From assembly GCF_002355435.1 (NCBI RefSeq), contig NZ_AP017313.1:5022001-5086000 (forward strand): DNA of 64,000 bases, in the 5' to 3' direction. Shown piece by piece: positions 26,455 through 35,025 of this stretch (position 1 is the stretch's first letter; each line of letters starts with the position of its first letter). A program made the translations under genes and the position numbers. Source of the stretch: Mucilaginibacter gotjawali. Lineage in GTDB: Bacteria; Bacteroidota; Bacteroidia; Sphingobacteriales; Sphingobacteriaceae. The notes under the pieces are model-generated. The model had not been told where the DNA came from. It was given only the letters and a program-made list of their open reading frames with translations, and did not search any database.

Positions 26455-26565
26455 CCCATATATATGTATATGGGCATAGTTGTATATCTCACTTTTTAGG
26501 TGAGCCAGCTATGTTTTGGCTATGCCAAAACTCGCTGGCCCCCCTCATGCTATCGCATTCGGGGG
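26455..26565. other. Candidate oriT: cluster of hairpins upstream of mobC
   Basis: The segment between the Toprim gene and mobC holds three inverted repeats. CCCATATATATGTATATGGG is at 26455-26474. CTCAC/GTGAG is at 26488-26504. At 26540-26565 a CCCCC/GGGGG stem encloses ATGC/GCAT arms. oriT sites of mobilizable elements commonly lie here, next to the relaxase operon. The nic site is not identified. Confidence 0.45.
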
Positions 26566-26589
26566 ATTTTTGAAGACTTTTTTACGATA

Positions 26590-27003
26590 ATGAATAAGAC
26601 TATTAACAAGACCGGGATCACCACAGCCGGTAAAAATAAAACAGGTGCAGCCAAAGGAGGCCGGCCAACAAAGCAACACAAACGGCGGCAGCTGTTGGCA
26701 GCCATGTGTACACCCCTGGAAAAAAAGATGATAGAGATCAATGCCCAAAGGGTGGGTTTAACGGTATCAGAGTTCCTGCGCGACCTGGGTTTGAAAAACA
26801 GGATACAGGTGAAGATCAAAAGTCTGCCCAAGTCAGTATTGGAACTTAAAGGCACCCTAAATCACACGGCGGCCAACATTAACCAGCTGGCGCGGAAACG
26901 TAACAGCGGGGACGAACTGAACGCCCTGGAGCGGGCGCTGCTCAATCAATGTGTCCGCGAGATACAAGGTTTAATTGGCACCATAAACAGCTATTTACAA
27001 TGA
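26590..27003 (+). CDS. Relaxosome protein, MobC-like
   Basis: A 137-residue basic protein. The N-terminus is Lys/Arg-rich (GGRPTKQHKRRQLLAAM), followed by a ribbon-helix-helix-like core (GLTVSEFLRDLGL) and an amphipathic helix NINQLARKRNSG, typical of the MobC/relaxosome family. MobC-type proteins bind oriT and help the relaxase melt and nick it. I chose the ATG at 26590; an upstream GTG frame runs through the oriT-like hairpins. Its stop overlaps the relaxase start as ATGA. Confidence 0.85.
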   Translation: MNKTINKTGITTAGKNKTGAAKGGRPTKQHKRRQLLAAMCTPLEKKMIEINAQRVGLTVSEFLRDLGLKNRIQVKIKSLPKSVLELKGTLNHTAANINQLARKRNSGDELNALERALLNQCVREIQGLIGTINSYLQ

Positions 27004-27872
27004 TCGGAAAAATAGTTACCGGCAAAAGTTTCCGGGGTTGCCTGAACTACCTGCATGAGGGCAGGCTCCAGGAAACCGAGGAACAGCAACGGCAGGAAAT
27101 GGAAAAGAAGCAGGCACAGGTCATCGCCTACAACCAATGTTTCGGCAACAAGAAAGAGCTGATCCGGCAATTTATCGAGGTCAGCAAACTGAATCCAAAG
27201 GTCAGCAAGCCGGTGTTTCATTTGACCGTTAGTTTAGCCCATGCCGATGCAGGCAAGCTCAATAACCAGCAAAAGGCGGATATCGCCGCATCACTGGCCA
27301 AAGAGTTCGAGTTTGATCGTAATCAGTATGTGGTCGTTACCCATGCAGATACCCAGCATGAACATCTGCATATTGTCGCCAACCGCATCGGTTATGACGG
27401 CAAGACAGCGGGCGACAGTAATAGTTACAAGCGTGTGGCCGAAACCTGCCGCAAAATGGAACTGGCCTATAAGCTGGAAAAAGTATTAAGCCCAAACAAA
27501 TTCCTGGCGCCGGAACAGCGCGTAGCGCAAAGCCAGCGGATCGACCAGCGAAAGGAAGTTTTGAAGCAGCACCTTTCCAAAGCCATCAAGCAATGCCGGG
27601 ATGTGCAGCAGGTAAAGCAATACATGGAAGACCGGGGCTATAAGGTGGAACAAGGCAGGGGCATCGCTTTTACCGATCAGCAGCAGGTCTACTTTAAGGG
27701 CAGCCAGGTTGGCTACAGTCTGCAAACCATTGAAAATAAATTAAAACAGGAACAACAATTAAAAGAGCAATTAAAACAACAACAGCAGCAACAACAAAAA
27801 CTGGCCCTGCAACGGCAACAGGAGCAAATCAGGGAGCAAAAACGCGACCGGAGCCACGGTATGCATATGTGA
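27000..27872 (+). CDS. Relaxase/mobilization nuclease (MOBP-like)
   Basis: A 290-residue HUH relaxase. The N-terminus is MIGKIVTGKSFRGCLNYLHE, with a candidate nicking Tyr17. The metal-binding triad region is THADTQHEHLHIVANRI (His115, His120, His122, His124). The C-terminal 50 residues are a Gln-rich coiled tail (KQQQQQQQKLALQRQQ). It cleaves one strand at oriT and pilots the element during mobilization by a co-resident conjugation system. No tra genes are present, so the element is mobilizable rather than self-transmissible. The start overlaps the mobC stop by 4 bp. Confidence 0.9.
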   Translation: MIGKIVTGKSFRGCLNYLHEGRLQETEEQQRQEMEKKQAQVIAYNQCFGNKKELIRQFIEVSKLNPKVSKPVFHLTVSLAHADAGKLNNQQKADIAASLAKEFEFDRNQYVVVTHADTQHEHLHIVANRIGYDGKTAGDSNSYKRVAETCRKMELAYKLEKVLSPNKFLAPEQRVAQSQRIDQRKEVLKQHLSKAIKQCRDVQQVKQYMEDRGYKVEQGRGIAFTDQQQVYFKGSQVGYSLQTIENKLKQEQQLKEQLKQQQQQQQKLALQRQQEQIREQKRDRSHGMHM

Positions 27873-27927
27873 TAACAATATCTAAAGAAAGACGAATAAC
27901 CAATTAATTAACTCAAATACTTAAGCA

Positions 27928-28497
27928 ATGAAAACTGAAGAATTAGAATTAGACGAACGAAGCTTGAAAGACATCATCGGCGATATGACTGTTGAGCTAC
28001 AAAAATGCCATGCGTTTATGGCGGTGCAAACCAACGAGCGGGAGGCAAGAGACAAGCTAATCGCTGAAAAAAACAAGGGAATCGGGCAACTGGTTACTGA
28101 TTTTAAAGAGGACCTGAAGAATATCAAGGTCATCGCGCCACCAGCTGACCTATCGCCGGTAACCAAGACCTTAACAAATGGTTTGGCCGACATTAACCAA
28201 ACTATTGACAAGGGGCCAAAGCCGATCCACAGGTCATTGAAAATTAACCTGTTCCCGGAACACAACCACAGGGAGCATTATAAATTGGTCTATGGCAGGT
28301 TGATCCCTTCATTATTAGGTTTTATCATTTTATTTTTTGTTTGCCTGACTGTCCGTGATTCATTGGACGCCTACCGGGCACATCAACAAAATATCGACGG
28401 TAATAACTGCATCAATGCATGGAATTATGTTTATAACCATTCCGGCCCTGCAACGCAAAAAAGAATGTCAAAAGCTTTGGAAGATGCGAGCAAATGA
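27928..28497 (+). CDS. Island protein with coiled coil and one transmembrane span
   Basis: A 189-residue protein. The charged helical N-terminus (LDERSLKDIIGDMTVELQK) leads to one strong membrane span (LIPSLLGFIILFFVCLTV, about residues 130-147). The short C-terminal tail contains NNCINAWNYVY. I recall similar proteins immediately downstream of relaxases in Bacteroidota mobilizable elements, but know no function. It is likely co-transcribed with mobC and the relaxase. Confidence 0.6.
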   Translation: MKTEELELDERSLKDIIGDMTVELQKCHAFMAVQTNEREARDKLIAEKNKGIGQLVTDFKEDLKNIKVIAPPADLSPVTKTLTNGLADINQTIDKGPKPIHRSLKINLFPEHNHREHYKLVYGRLIPSLLGFIILFFVCLTVRDSLDAYRAHQQNIDGNNCINAWNYVYNHSGPATQKRMSKALEDASK

Positions 28498-28563
28498 TCA
28501 AAAAACAGACAGCCGTATGACAGCTGCGCACAGCGAAACAACAATTAATTACTTAATATTTAT

Positions 28564-28571
28564 TAAATTTG
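28564..28571 (+). promoter_or_regulatory. -7 element before the antitoxin-zeta pair
   Basis: TAAATTTG is an exact TAnnTTTG match, 9 bp before the ATG at 28581. The leader would be almost absent. No convincing -33 element is visible. Confidence 0.4.
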
Positions 28572-28580
28572 AATAGTGTT

Positions 28581-29039
28581 ATGGACAAGAGTATGGAAAC
28601 CCAAATTATTACGGATGCTAACGGCGAACCACTAAGGGTAATCATGGATTACCAGGAGTATGCTAAAATACTCGAAGAATTGAAACGGCCATTGCCAGCA
28701 CCTGTCAAGGTTGAAGAACGTAACCCGCTTGATTGGTATTCATTAACAGAAAGCGCTAAATCCATTGTGAACGGACTGGTGGCCCTGGCTTCGCGGGAAC
28801 ACATGAAAGAAATGGATAAACCGCAACCTAACCAGGACCGGATAAAAGAACTTGTTAGTTTACGCGATGAAGCATTAGCCATTAACCGTGATCCGGAAAA
28901 TTTCATGAGCCTGCCGCGCATGGAGGAGATCATCGCTAAATACAGTCCGATACTGCTGGCAGAGAAAAAAAAATACCATAAGCGAATCTTATTCGCCATC
29001 CCTTTCCAAAACGTTGCAAACCTTGTATGCGCTGAGTGA
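28581..29039 (+). CDS. Putative antitoxin paired with a zeta-type toxin
   Basis: A 152-residue acidic, helical protein. The N-terminus (IITDANGEPLRVIMDYQEYAKILEEL) resembles the short strand plus helix of Phd/YefM-like antitoxins. The rest is charged helix (REHMKEMDKPQPNQDRIKELVS). It overlaps the zeta-toxin gene by 26 bp, as expected for a TA pair. The role is inferred from position and layout. An alternative start lies at the ATG at 28593. Confidence 0.55.
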   Translation: MDKSMETQIITDANGEPLRVIMDYQEYAKILEELKRPLPAPVKVEERNPLDWYSLTESAKSIVNGLVALASREHMKEMDKPQPNQDRIKELVSLRDEALAINRDPENFMSLPRMEEIIAKYSPILLAEKKKYHKRILFAIPFQNVANLVCAE

Positions 29040-30060
29040 TTCTGCGTTTGAAAAGGCGCAACTCTATATCATCGATAACCACCGGGGTAATTTAACACCT
29101 GCTGAAAACCCTATCGCTGTTATCATAGGCGCGCAACCCGGTGCAGGTAAAAGCGAACTGGAAACTATCGCCCAAAAAGAATTGGGTGGTAATGTTATGA
29201 TCTGTAACCTCGATGCTTTACGGGACTTTCATCCTGATGCGGAAACCATTAAAAGAAAGCACGAAGCCTATTATCCTGATATTACCGGGGACTATGCATG
29301 GAAATGGCGGGCCGGTCTAATGGATTATTGTGTAGAGAACCGGCTAAACTTTATTATGGAAGTTACTTTTGCAGACGGCCCCTATATCAATAGCGTCATC
29401 AACGGATTAAGGGAAAACGATTACCAGGTTAACCTCAAGTTGCTTGCAGTACATCCACAATTAAGTCTTTTGGGCATTCAGGATCGCTATGAACAACAGA
29501 AATTGGAGAATGAATCCGGGAGAATGGTCATTAAGGAAGCGCACGACGATCGTTACAGCAAGTTGATCCCCTCACTGATAACGGTGCAGGCGGAATCTTT
29601 ATACAGTAAGTTGGAGATATATGGCCGGAATGTGGCCTCGGGCCTGCATTCGGATATTCATGGTGTACACCTGATCGCCACCAATCCCCCCAACGCCGTA
29701 CAGGTCTTTCAGCATGTATTCGATCAGCCCTGGCCGGATAAACTGGTGCAATTTTTTGAACAGAAAATGCAATCGGTCATCCAGCTTAAAGAAGTCAGGA
29801 ACGCGCCCAAATGGGAAATTGCAAAGTTCAAAGAGGAAATGCAAACTCAATATATCTCCCCCGGCCAAATGCAACAGTTGGTCGAGCAGCAGCAGCGTGA
29901 GTTAAAAGCAGCACAGGAACTAAAGTCAGCACAAGAGCTAAAAGCCGCGCAGGAACGGCAGGAATTAGAGCGGCAACGAAAGGCCGAGGAACAACGCCAA
30001 AACCTATTTATACGCAAAGGCCCTGGTAAAGACCGGGGCATGGGTGGGCCGAGCCGGTAA
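29014..30060 (+). CDS. Zeta-toxin family kinase
   Basis: A 348-residue protein. The kinase core has Walker A GAQPGAGKS (residues 39-47), an Asp/Glu-rich substrate region (NLDALRDFHPDA) and FIMEVTFADGPY. Zeta toxins phosphorylate UDP-N-acetylglucosamine or related nucleotides and poison cell-wall synthesis. After residue 290 comes a long charged coil (QQQRELKAAQELKSAQELKA) and a basic Gly-rich end (GPGKDRGMGGPSR). The only fitting start is a TTG at 29014 inside the antitoxin gene, so translation is probably coupled. Confidence 0.85.
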   Translation: MQTLYALSDSAFEKAQLYIIDNHRGNLTPAENPIAVIIGAQPGAGKSELETIAQKELGGNVMICNLDALRDFHPDAETIKRKHEAYYPDITGDYAWKWRAGLMDYCVENRLNFIMEVTFADGPYINSVINGLRENDYQVNLKLLAVHPQLSLLGIQDRYEQQKLENESGRMVIKEAHDDRYSKLIPSLITVQAESLYSKLEIYGRNVASGLHSDIHGVHLIATNPPNAVQVFQHVFDQPWPDKLVQFFEQKMQSVIQLKEVRNAPKWEIAKFKEEMQTQYISPGQMQQLVEQQQRELKAAQELKSAQELKAAQERQELERQRKAEEQRQNLFIRKGPGKDRGMGGPSR

Positions 30061-30092
30061 ATTACCCTGTTTAATTACCGCCTGGAGGTAAT

Positions 30093-30154
30093 AGCAAAGA
30101 TGTAGTTTTGCATGTGCGAAACCATCTTTGCTGCCCTCGTGGTCAGGGTTTCGC
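30093..30154 (+). other. Two interlocking hairpins downstream of the zeta toxin
   Basis: AGCAAAGATG (30093-30102) pairs with CATCTTTGCT (30123-30132). GCGAAACC (30116-30123) pairs with GGTTTCGC (30147-30154). The two stems share a base and cannot both form fully, so the layout is attenuator- or pseudoknot-like. The function is unknown. Confidence 0.4.
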
Positions 30155-30243
30155 GGCGAATCTTGCGAAATCTAGCGGTCCAAAACGAAGTGATCTGAAA
30201 TAGGCGATAACCTTTTTGTAAATTAGTGTGTAATAATATATCA

Positions 30244-30477
30244 ATGGAAGCAGACCCTTATAAACCGATCTTTGAATGTACTTTGAAAGAGATGGAAGAT
30301 CGATTACGTCCGGTAATTGAAAAGGTAGAGGCCGAAAATCTTAAGGCCGGTTTTTATAATATTTACCACTATGGTAATTCCAAAAACATGTTTGTCCACC
30401 AATATGCTGACCACCGGGAACTTGTATGCGTAAACGCTGCAACCGGGGAAATAGTGGTGGTCAATGCAAACTTTTAG
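30244..30477 (+). CDS. Small hypothetical island protein
   Basis: A 77-residue protein (ATG at 30244; a GTG at 30226 is less likely). It starts MEADPYKPIFECTLKEMEDRLR and has a beta-rich second half with KNMFVHQYADHRELVCVNAATGE. I recognise no family. The ORF has normal coding character and stands alone between the structured spacer and the phosphatase. Confidence 0.5.
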   Translation: MEADPYKPIFECTLKEMEDRLRPVIEKVEAENLKAGFYNIYHYGNSKNMFVHQYADHRELVCVNAATGEIVVVNANF

Positions 30478-30516
30478 GTAACCTATTGATTTTTGACAGC
30501 AGCCAATGATATTTAA

Positions 30517-31158
30517 TTATTCACCTACGGATAGCTCCGGGTCAAATACAGGGTCAAGAACATTCCACGTACCCTGACCGTAGCTAGCTTTGAACACCGC
30601 AGTATTATGTACCGGCAATAAGGTCATCTGATCACGAAAGACGGTCATGGCCGCCGGATCATCATGTTGGCCTGTGGTAAAATATTGCCAGATCACGCGC
30701 ATGACGTGGCCATGCGCGAAAACCAGGATAAACGCTTCGTCCCTTTGCTCTAAACGTTTAATACACGAAATTACACGGCTTCGGAAGCTGTTAAACGATT
30801 CCGCACCTTCACCATGAACAGAATCAGGCTGACAGGCATCCCAGTAATTTTTTACCCAGGGCCGCCGCTGATCGACGGTGGTATTAATACATGCTTTGGG
30901 CGATAAAAAATCAAACTCATGTATTGGCCATACCAATGTTTGAACTTGAGGGTGTTTTTCCAATAAAGGCCGCGCGGTTTGTTGCGTTCTTATATAGGAC
31001 GAACAGATTACCAGGTCAGGCACAGCATTGATAATATCAGCTAAAATTTCCGCCTGTTCATGTCCTTTGGGAGTTAATGCAATCAGTCCGGGATCGTCAG
31101 TAGGAAGTCCGGCATTCGCCTCGGATTCGGCATGGCGGATAAACCATACATTTTTCAT
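30517..31158 (-). CDS. Histidine phosphatase (phosphoglycerate-mutase superfamily)
   Basis: A 213-residue enzyme with the catalytic RHAES (His9) and the second histidine in FAHGHVMRVI near residue 150. It also has GAESFNSFRSRVISC, the usual substrate-loop glutamate region. It belongs to branch 1 of the superfamily; the substrate is unknown. It is island cargo, in the opposite orientation to the mobilization genes. Confidence 0.87.
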   Translation of the reverse strand: MKNVWFIRHAESEANAGLPTDDPGLIALTPKGHEQAEILADIINAVPDLVICSSYIRTQQTARPLLEKHPQVQTLVWPIHEFDFLSPKACINTTVDQRRPWVKNYWDACQPDSVHGEGAESFNSFRSRVISCIKRLEQRDEAFILVFAHGHVMRVIWQYFTTGQHDDPAAMTVFRDQMTLLPVHNTAVFKASYGQGTWNVLDPVFDPELSVGE

Positions 31159-31221
31159 AGACTCAAATTTACTGATATGAAGCTATATTTTAAAATGGCG
31201 TGAAAAATTTGGAAGCTAGCC

Positions 31222-31332
31222 ATGGTCAGTATCTATACCGACAGCCTCACCGACCCGGACTTCAAAGATATTTATGCTCCGTTGGATGGTATAGTAATGA
31301 ATGCGGAAGTCATGATCAAATTGCTGAACTAA
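31222..31332 (+). pseudogene. Short fragment resembling the C-terminus of a metal-binding SBP
   Basis: A 36-codon frame encodes MVSIYTDSLTDPDFKDIY and APLDGIVMNAEVMIKLLN. The YTDSL...N-E pattern resembles the last strand and helix of ZnuA-type zinc-binding lipoproteins. The rest of the gene is absent. Very short, so tentative. Confidence 0.25.
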
Positions 31333-31336
31333 TCGG

Positions 31337-32575
31337 CTAAGTCCTTTGCAATCTTTTAGCCAGTTTCCCAATGGTCAAACCCTGCACTAAAATAGAAAAA
31401 ACCACGATCATATAGGTAATGAGCACGAATTCATCCCGGTGCATAGCCGGGCTTAAAGAAAGAGCCAGGGCTACTGATAAGCCGCCCCTTAAACCGCCCC
31501 AGGTAAGGATGGCGACCGCGTGTTTTTCAAATTTGATCTTAAAACGCAATAATAACACAGGGAAAAAGACGGACACCCAGCGGGCTAGTAGTACGGTCAG
31601 GACGGACAGGACGCCAATAAGCAAAACTGTCATATTGATCTTAATGATCAGCATTTCCAAGCCTATTAGCAGGAAAAGGATAGCGTTCAGGATCTCATCG
31701 ACCAGCTCCCAGAATTTATCGAGGTAATCCCGGCTGGTGTCGGACAGCGCCTCGTCTTTTACCTTGTTGCCTGTGATGATACCCGCTACTACCATCGCCA
31801 GCGGGCCGGATACGTGCAGATGACTTGCAATGAGGTAACCACCCATCACGATGGCTAAGGTGACCAGTACCTCCACTTTATAATCATCAATCGAGCGAAG
31901 GGCGTAAAAACCAATATAGCCTAACAAGCCGCCAAACAGCAACCCGCCAACGGCTTCCTGTAAAAAAAGTCTGCCAACCGCTAAAAAATCAACAGCGGAA
32001 ACCCCGGAACCGGCGGCATCCAGCAAGGTGACAAATACCACCACCGCCACGCCGTCATTAAACAAGGATTCTCCAGAAATTTTGAGCTCCAGCGAAGACG
32101 GAATTTTGGCTGTCTTCAGTATAGCCAATACCGCAATCGGGTCGGTTGGTGATATTAATGCGCCAAATAGCAGGCAGTAAATAAAAGGAATTGGCAAATG
32201 AAACAACCCGAATAGGCCCCAGGTCATCCCGCCAACCAGGGTGGTAGAAATCAGGATACCTAAAGTTGATAAGGCCAGCACCGGCCAGCGTTCCTTTTTG
32301 AGTTTCCCGGCATCAATCTGAATAGCCCCGGCAAACAGCAGGAAGCTGAGCATAAAATTTAGCAGCACCTCCCGGAAATTAATAGAGGAAGCTAATTGAA
32401 CGGCTTTATCCGAAAGCATAGAATGGAAATTGCCAAATATCACCAGCAGCATGGACGATAGCAGGGACAGTACCATAATACCAATCGTGGGAGGCCATTT
32501 GATCAGCCGGTGATTGATATAGGCGAATACTGCGGTCAGCACGATCGTAATGGTCAGAATCTCGTTAATGCTCAT
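31337..32575 (-). CDS. CPA1-type sodium/proton antiporter
   Basis: A 412-residue polytopic membrane protein with about 12 spans. The NhaP/NHE signatures ISPTDPIAVLAIL and SGESLFNDGVAVVVF are present; the Asp of SLFND is the expected ion-binding residue. It exchanges Na+ or K+ for H+ across the inner membrane. There is no long C-terminal regulatory domain. The gene is cargo of the island and reads toward the phosphatase, 178 bp away. Confidence 0.92.
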   Translation of the reverse strand: MSINEILTITIVLTAVFAYINHRLIKWPPTIGIMVLSLLSSMLLVIFGNFHSMLSDKAVQLASSINFREVLLNFMLSFLLFAGAIQIDAGKLKKERWPVLALSTLGILISTTLVGGMTWGLFGLFHLPIPFIYCLLFGALISPTDPIAVLAILKTAKIPSSLELKISGESLFNDGVAVVVFVTLLDAAGSGVSAVDFLAVGRLFLQEAVGGLLFGGLLGYIGFYALRSIDDYKVEVLVTLAIVMGGYLIASHLHVSGPLAMVVAGIITGNKVKDEALSDTSRDYLDKFWELVDEILNAILFLLIGLEMLIIKINMTVLLIGVLSVLTVLLARWVSVFFPVLLLRFKIKFEKHAVAILTWGGLRGGLSVALALSLSPAMHRDEFVLITYMIVVFSILVQGLTIGKLAKRLQRT

Positions 32576-32760
32576 GTAGTGCTAATTTACTATTTATCTG
32601 GAATGCATGGGTGTAACTTAGCGGATTAATATGCTATCCAGAAACATAGCTGACAATGTTCAGACTGTAGATTAATTATTAGGCAATAATTATAAATCAG
32701 ATGTTTACGATAGTAATAGCAGCCATTCCTTATTCACCTGTGCCGCGAAGATAGCCCACC

Positions 32761-32845
32761 GCCGGGATAAAAAGTAAAGGCTATACAAGCGGGCGGGAGT
32801 TGTTTGCTTTCAGCGGCCCCGCCCGGCCTTGACTTTTTACCCGGC
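32761..32845. other. Long GC-rich hairpin in the antiporter upstream spacer
   Basis: CCGGGATAAAAAGTAAAGGC (32762-32781) pairs with GGCCTTGACTTTTTACCCGG (32825-32844), and CGGGCGGG pairs with CCCCGCCCG inside. A second hairpin, GCAGGTC/GACCTGC, follows at 32892-32908. The 32576-33130 spacer holds no gene. It could be a regulatory RNA or an element-specific site. Confidence 0.5.
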
Positions 32846-33130
32846 TCGCGCTGTTGGTTGCTTAACAGTTGAATAAGGGATGGTGGGTTCAGCAGGTCGC
32901 AGACCTGCCTTGGTGTAGCCGTAGTGGTTTGTTTATTCTATCTTTCTTAAAATAAAATAGCTATTTTTACAATTACAAAAACAGGTAAGCTATCCTGCTT
33001 GCCTATTGTGATAAGGTTTAGGTTGAAAGGCCCGGCAGCGAGTGTTAGGGTCTTTCTTTTTGAGACTTAACCTGACCAATAGTATGAAGAAGACCTATAA
33101 ACGTTACATAATTACTGATAAACCTAAAAC

Positions 33131-33406
33131 ATGCTTATCGAACAATACGAAATCGTCAAGGAGAGTATTTTTCTTTTTGACAATCTTGAAGAAAAAATCA
33201 AAGGCCGAATTGTAAAAATCATAAAAGGTGCTAATGCTGCCTACCAGTGGGATTTGAATTATTATTGCCGTTTAGACCACGAAGCGGGTGTATATTGTCC
33301 GTCCGCTCCATTTGGTGATTCAATGGCTGAAACGGAACATAAACTAATGTCTTATGTCAAACGATTTGAAAAGGCAGTCCAGGTAGTCCCCAATGATTTC
33401 TATTAA
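33131..33406 (+). CDS. Small hypothetical island protein
   Basis: A 91-residue protein. It contains AAYQWDLNYYCRLDHEAGVYCPSA and a final helix LMSYVKRFEKAVQVV. The sequence has normal amino-acid balance and no membrane span. I recall similar short proteins near other Bacteroidota mobile-element genes but know no function. A 14-bp gap separates it from the next gene, probably the same operon. Confidence 0.5.
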   Translation: MLIEQYEIVKESIFLFDNLEEKIKGRIVKIIKGANAAYQWDLNYYCRLDHEAGVYCPSAPFGDSMAETEHKLMSYVKRFEKAVQVVPNDFY

Positions 33407-33420
33407 ATAGCGGTTAATTA

Positions 33421-34083
33421 ATGGCAAAGGAAAAATCGCTGATTAATAAATGGAGCCATTTAAAATCAGAAATAAAAAGACGACCGATATTAGGATTGAA
33501 ATTGGGGTTTTCGGCTGAAATTCTGCATCATTATTATTATCATACGCCACCTGATCATGAAATTCTTCGGGTCGAAACCCTGTTATATCAAGACCGGACG
33601 GAAAAGACCAGGAGAATTAGAGATGAATTAAGCAAGGTCGTAGGTCACAGAGAGGCTGTAAAAGTTTCGCAGAAAATTGGGATAAGTGATTCTAAGTTGA
33701 GAGATATTATGGAAGGAAAAGATTTGACACCTTCTTATGATATTATAGCCAAAATTGAATTTTTCCTTTTTATGATTGTCGGGTTCGATGTTTCCCTTGA
33801 AAATGAGGAATTTAAAAGTGCTTATTTAGATACCTTAGTCGATAACTTATCGTCAAAAGTAAACTCGATTGGCGTATCTCTGCTGCGATGTTCAGAAAAT
33901 ATGGCGTTTCTTAAAAAATACCCGGTGAATAAAAATTATCCCAAATTGTCCAATAGTGACGAATATTATTTAAGAGGCCCTTTATCCTCAATTGCCAGGG
34001 ATTTAAAGAGACTTACAGAAGTTCAGGAAGAAATACAGATATTTATGGATACTTATGTTAGAAAAGTTAAAGATATTCGTTGA
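33421..34083 (+). CDS. Hypothetical protein with an HTH-like segment
   Basis: A 220-residue helical protein. The middle part, EAVKVSQKIGISDSKLRDIMEG followed by LTPSYDIIAKIEFFLFM, has the spacing of a Cro/CI-type HTH. The C-terminal 100 residues are helical and probably coiled. A DNA-binding regulator is possible but not shown. It ends just before the IS21-type insertion. Confidence 0.45.
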   Translation: MAKEKSLINKWSHLKSEIKRRPILGLKLGFSAEILHHYYYHTPPDHEILRVETLLYQDRTEKTRRIRDELSKVVGHREAVKVSQKIGISDSKLRDIMEGKDLTPSYDIIAKIEFFLFMIVGFDVSLENEEFKSAYLDTLVDNLSSKVNSIGVSLLRCSENMAFLKKYPVNKNYPKLSNSDEYYLRGPLSSIARDLKRLTEVQEEIQIFMDTYVRKVKDIR

Positions 34084-34249
34084 TTTTTTCCATTTTTAAG
34101 GGTAAAAACCATGATTTTAGGTGGTGTATGTTATGGAGATGTTGACCACCCTGTTCCGGGCCAAATTGACCACTGGGTTAGCTGACTTTTGGGTTGCAGC
34201 AAATGCTGTAAAAGCATGTACAAAAATAGTTATTTAAAAGGTAATTTCA

Positions 34250-34996
34250 TTAGTGGCTGTTTTCCGGTTCCACGCCACGTTTTCTTCTCATAGATTCTCC
34301 CTTTAGCTCGATACGGTGCGCATCATGAACGATCCGGTCCAGGATAGCATCAGCAATCGTTTTTTCACCAATCACCTCAAACCATTTATTGACCGGCAGC
34401 TGTGAGGTAATGATCAGCGAGGTCTTACCGTGCCGGTCCTCAATGATCTCCATGAGTGCCGCCCTGCTTTGTGCATCAAAAGGCTGGATACCAAAGTCGT
34501 CCATAATGAGCAGTTGCTGTCGTTCCAGCTTGGCAGTCTCTTTGATATAGGAGCCGTCTGCCTTAGCCATCTTCAGTTTGGCAAACAGTTTAGGTGTGCT
34601 GGTATACAACACCCGGTAACCCAATATGCAGGCCTGGTGGCCAATGGCAGAAGCAATATAACTTTTACCGATACCTGTGCTGCCGGTGATCAGCAGGTTC
34701 TCAAAGCGGTCAATAAAGGTACAGTCCGCCAGACGCATAACCTGGTTCCGGTCGATTGTGCGGTCAGCATGGTAGTGAACATCCTCTATAGCAGCTTTAT
34801 AGCGGAATTTGGCATAAAGGATAGTGCGCTCTATACGCCGGTTCTGCCGGTCTTCCCATTCAGCTTCTACCAGGTGGGCCAGCAGTTCGTCCGCTGTGTA
34901 ATCATTCGTTTTACCGGTTTCCATGCTGCTTTTAAAGGCATGGAACATGCCGAAGAACTTCATCTTCCGCAGTTTGTCTAAGGTGCTTGTGTTCAT
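34250..34996 (-). CDS. istB: IS21 helper ATPase IstB
   Basis: A 248-residue AAA+ DnaC/DnaA-related ATPase. It has a helical N-terminus, Walker A TGSTGIGKSYIA, Walker B LLIMDDFG and sensor TSQLPVNKW. It binds DNA and assembles IstA at the target during transposition. It lies 29 bp downstream of istA on the same strand, the standard IS21 order. The length is typical and no damage is visible. Confidence 0.95.
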   Translation of the reverse strand: MNTSTLDKLRKMKFFGMFHAFKSSMETGKTNDYTADELLAHLVEAEWEDRQNRRIERTILYAKFRYKAAIEDVHYHADRTIDRNQVMRLADCTFIDRFENLLITGSTGIGKSYIASAIGHQACILGYRVLYTSTPKLFAKLKMAKADGSYIKETAKLERQQLLIMDDFGIQPFDAQSRAALMEIIEDRHGKTSLIITSQLPVNKWFEVIGEKTIADAILDRIVHDAHRIELKGESMRRKRGVEPENSH

Positions 34997-35025
34997 GTTG
35001 TTATTGGTTTATTGTTGTATATTAT

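Noticed and set aside
34084..34250. Target-site duplication for the IS21 element
   Set aside because: Flanking bases at the two ends (GGAGAT and TCAGAATC) do not match convincingly.
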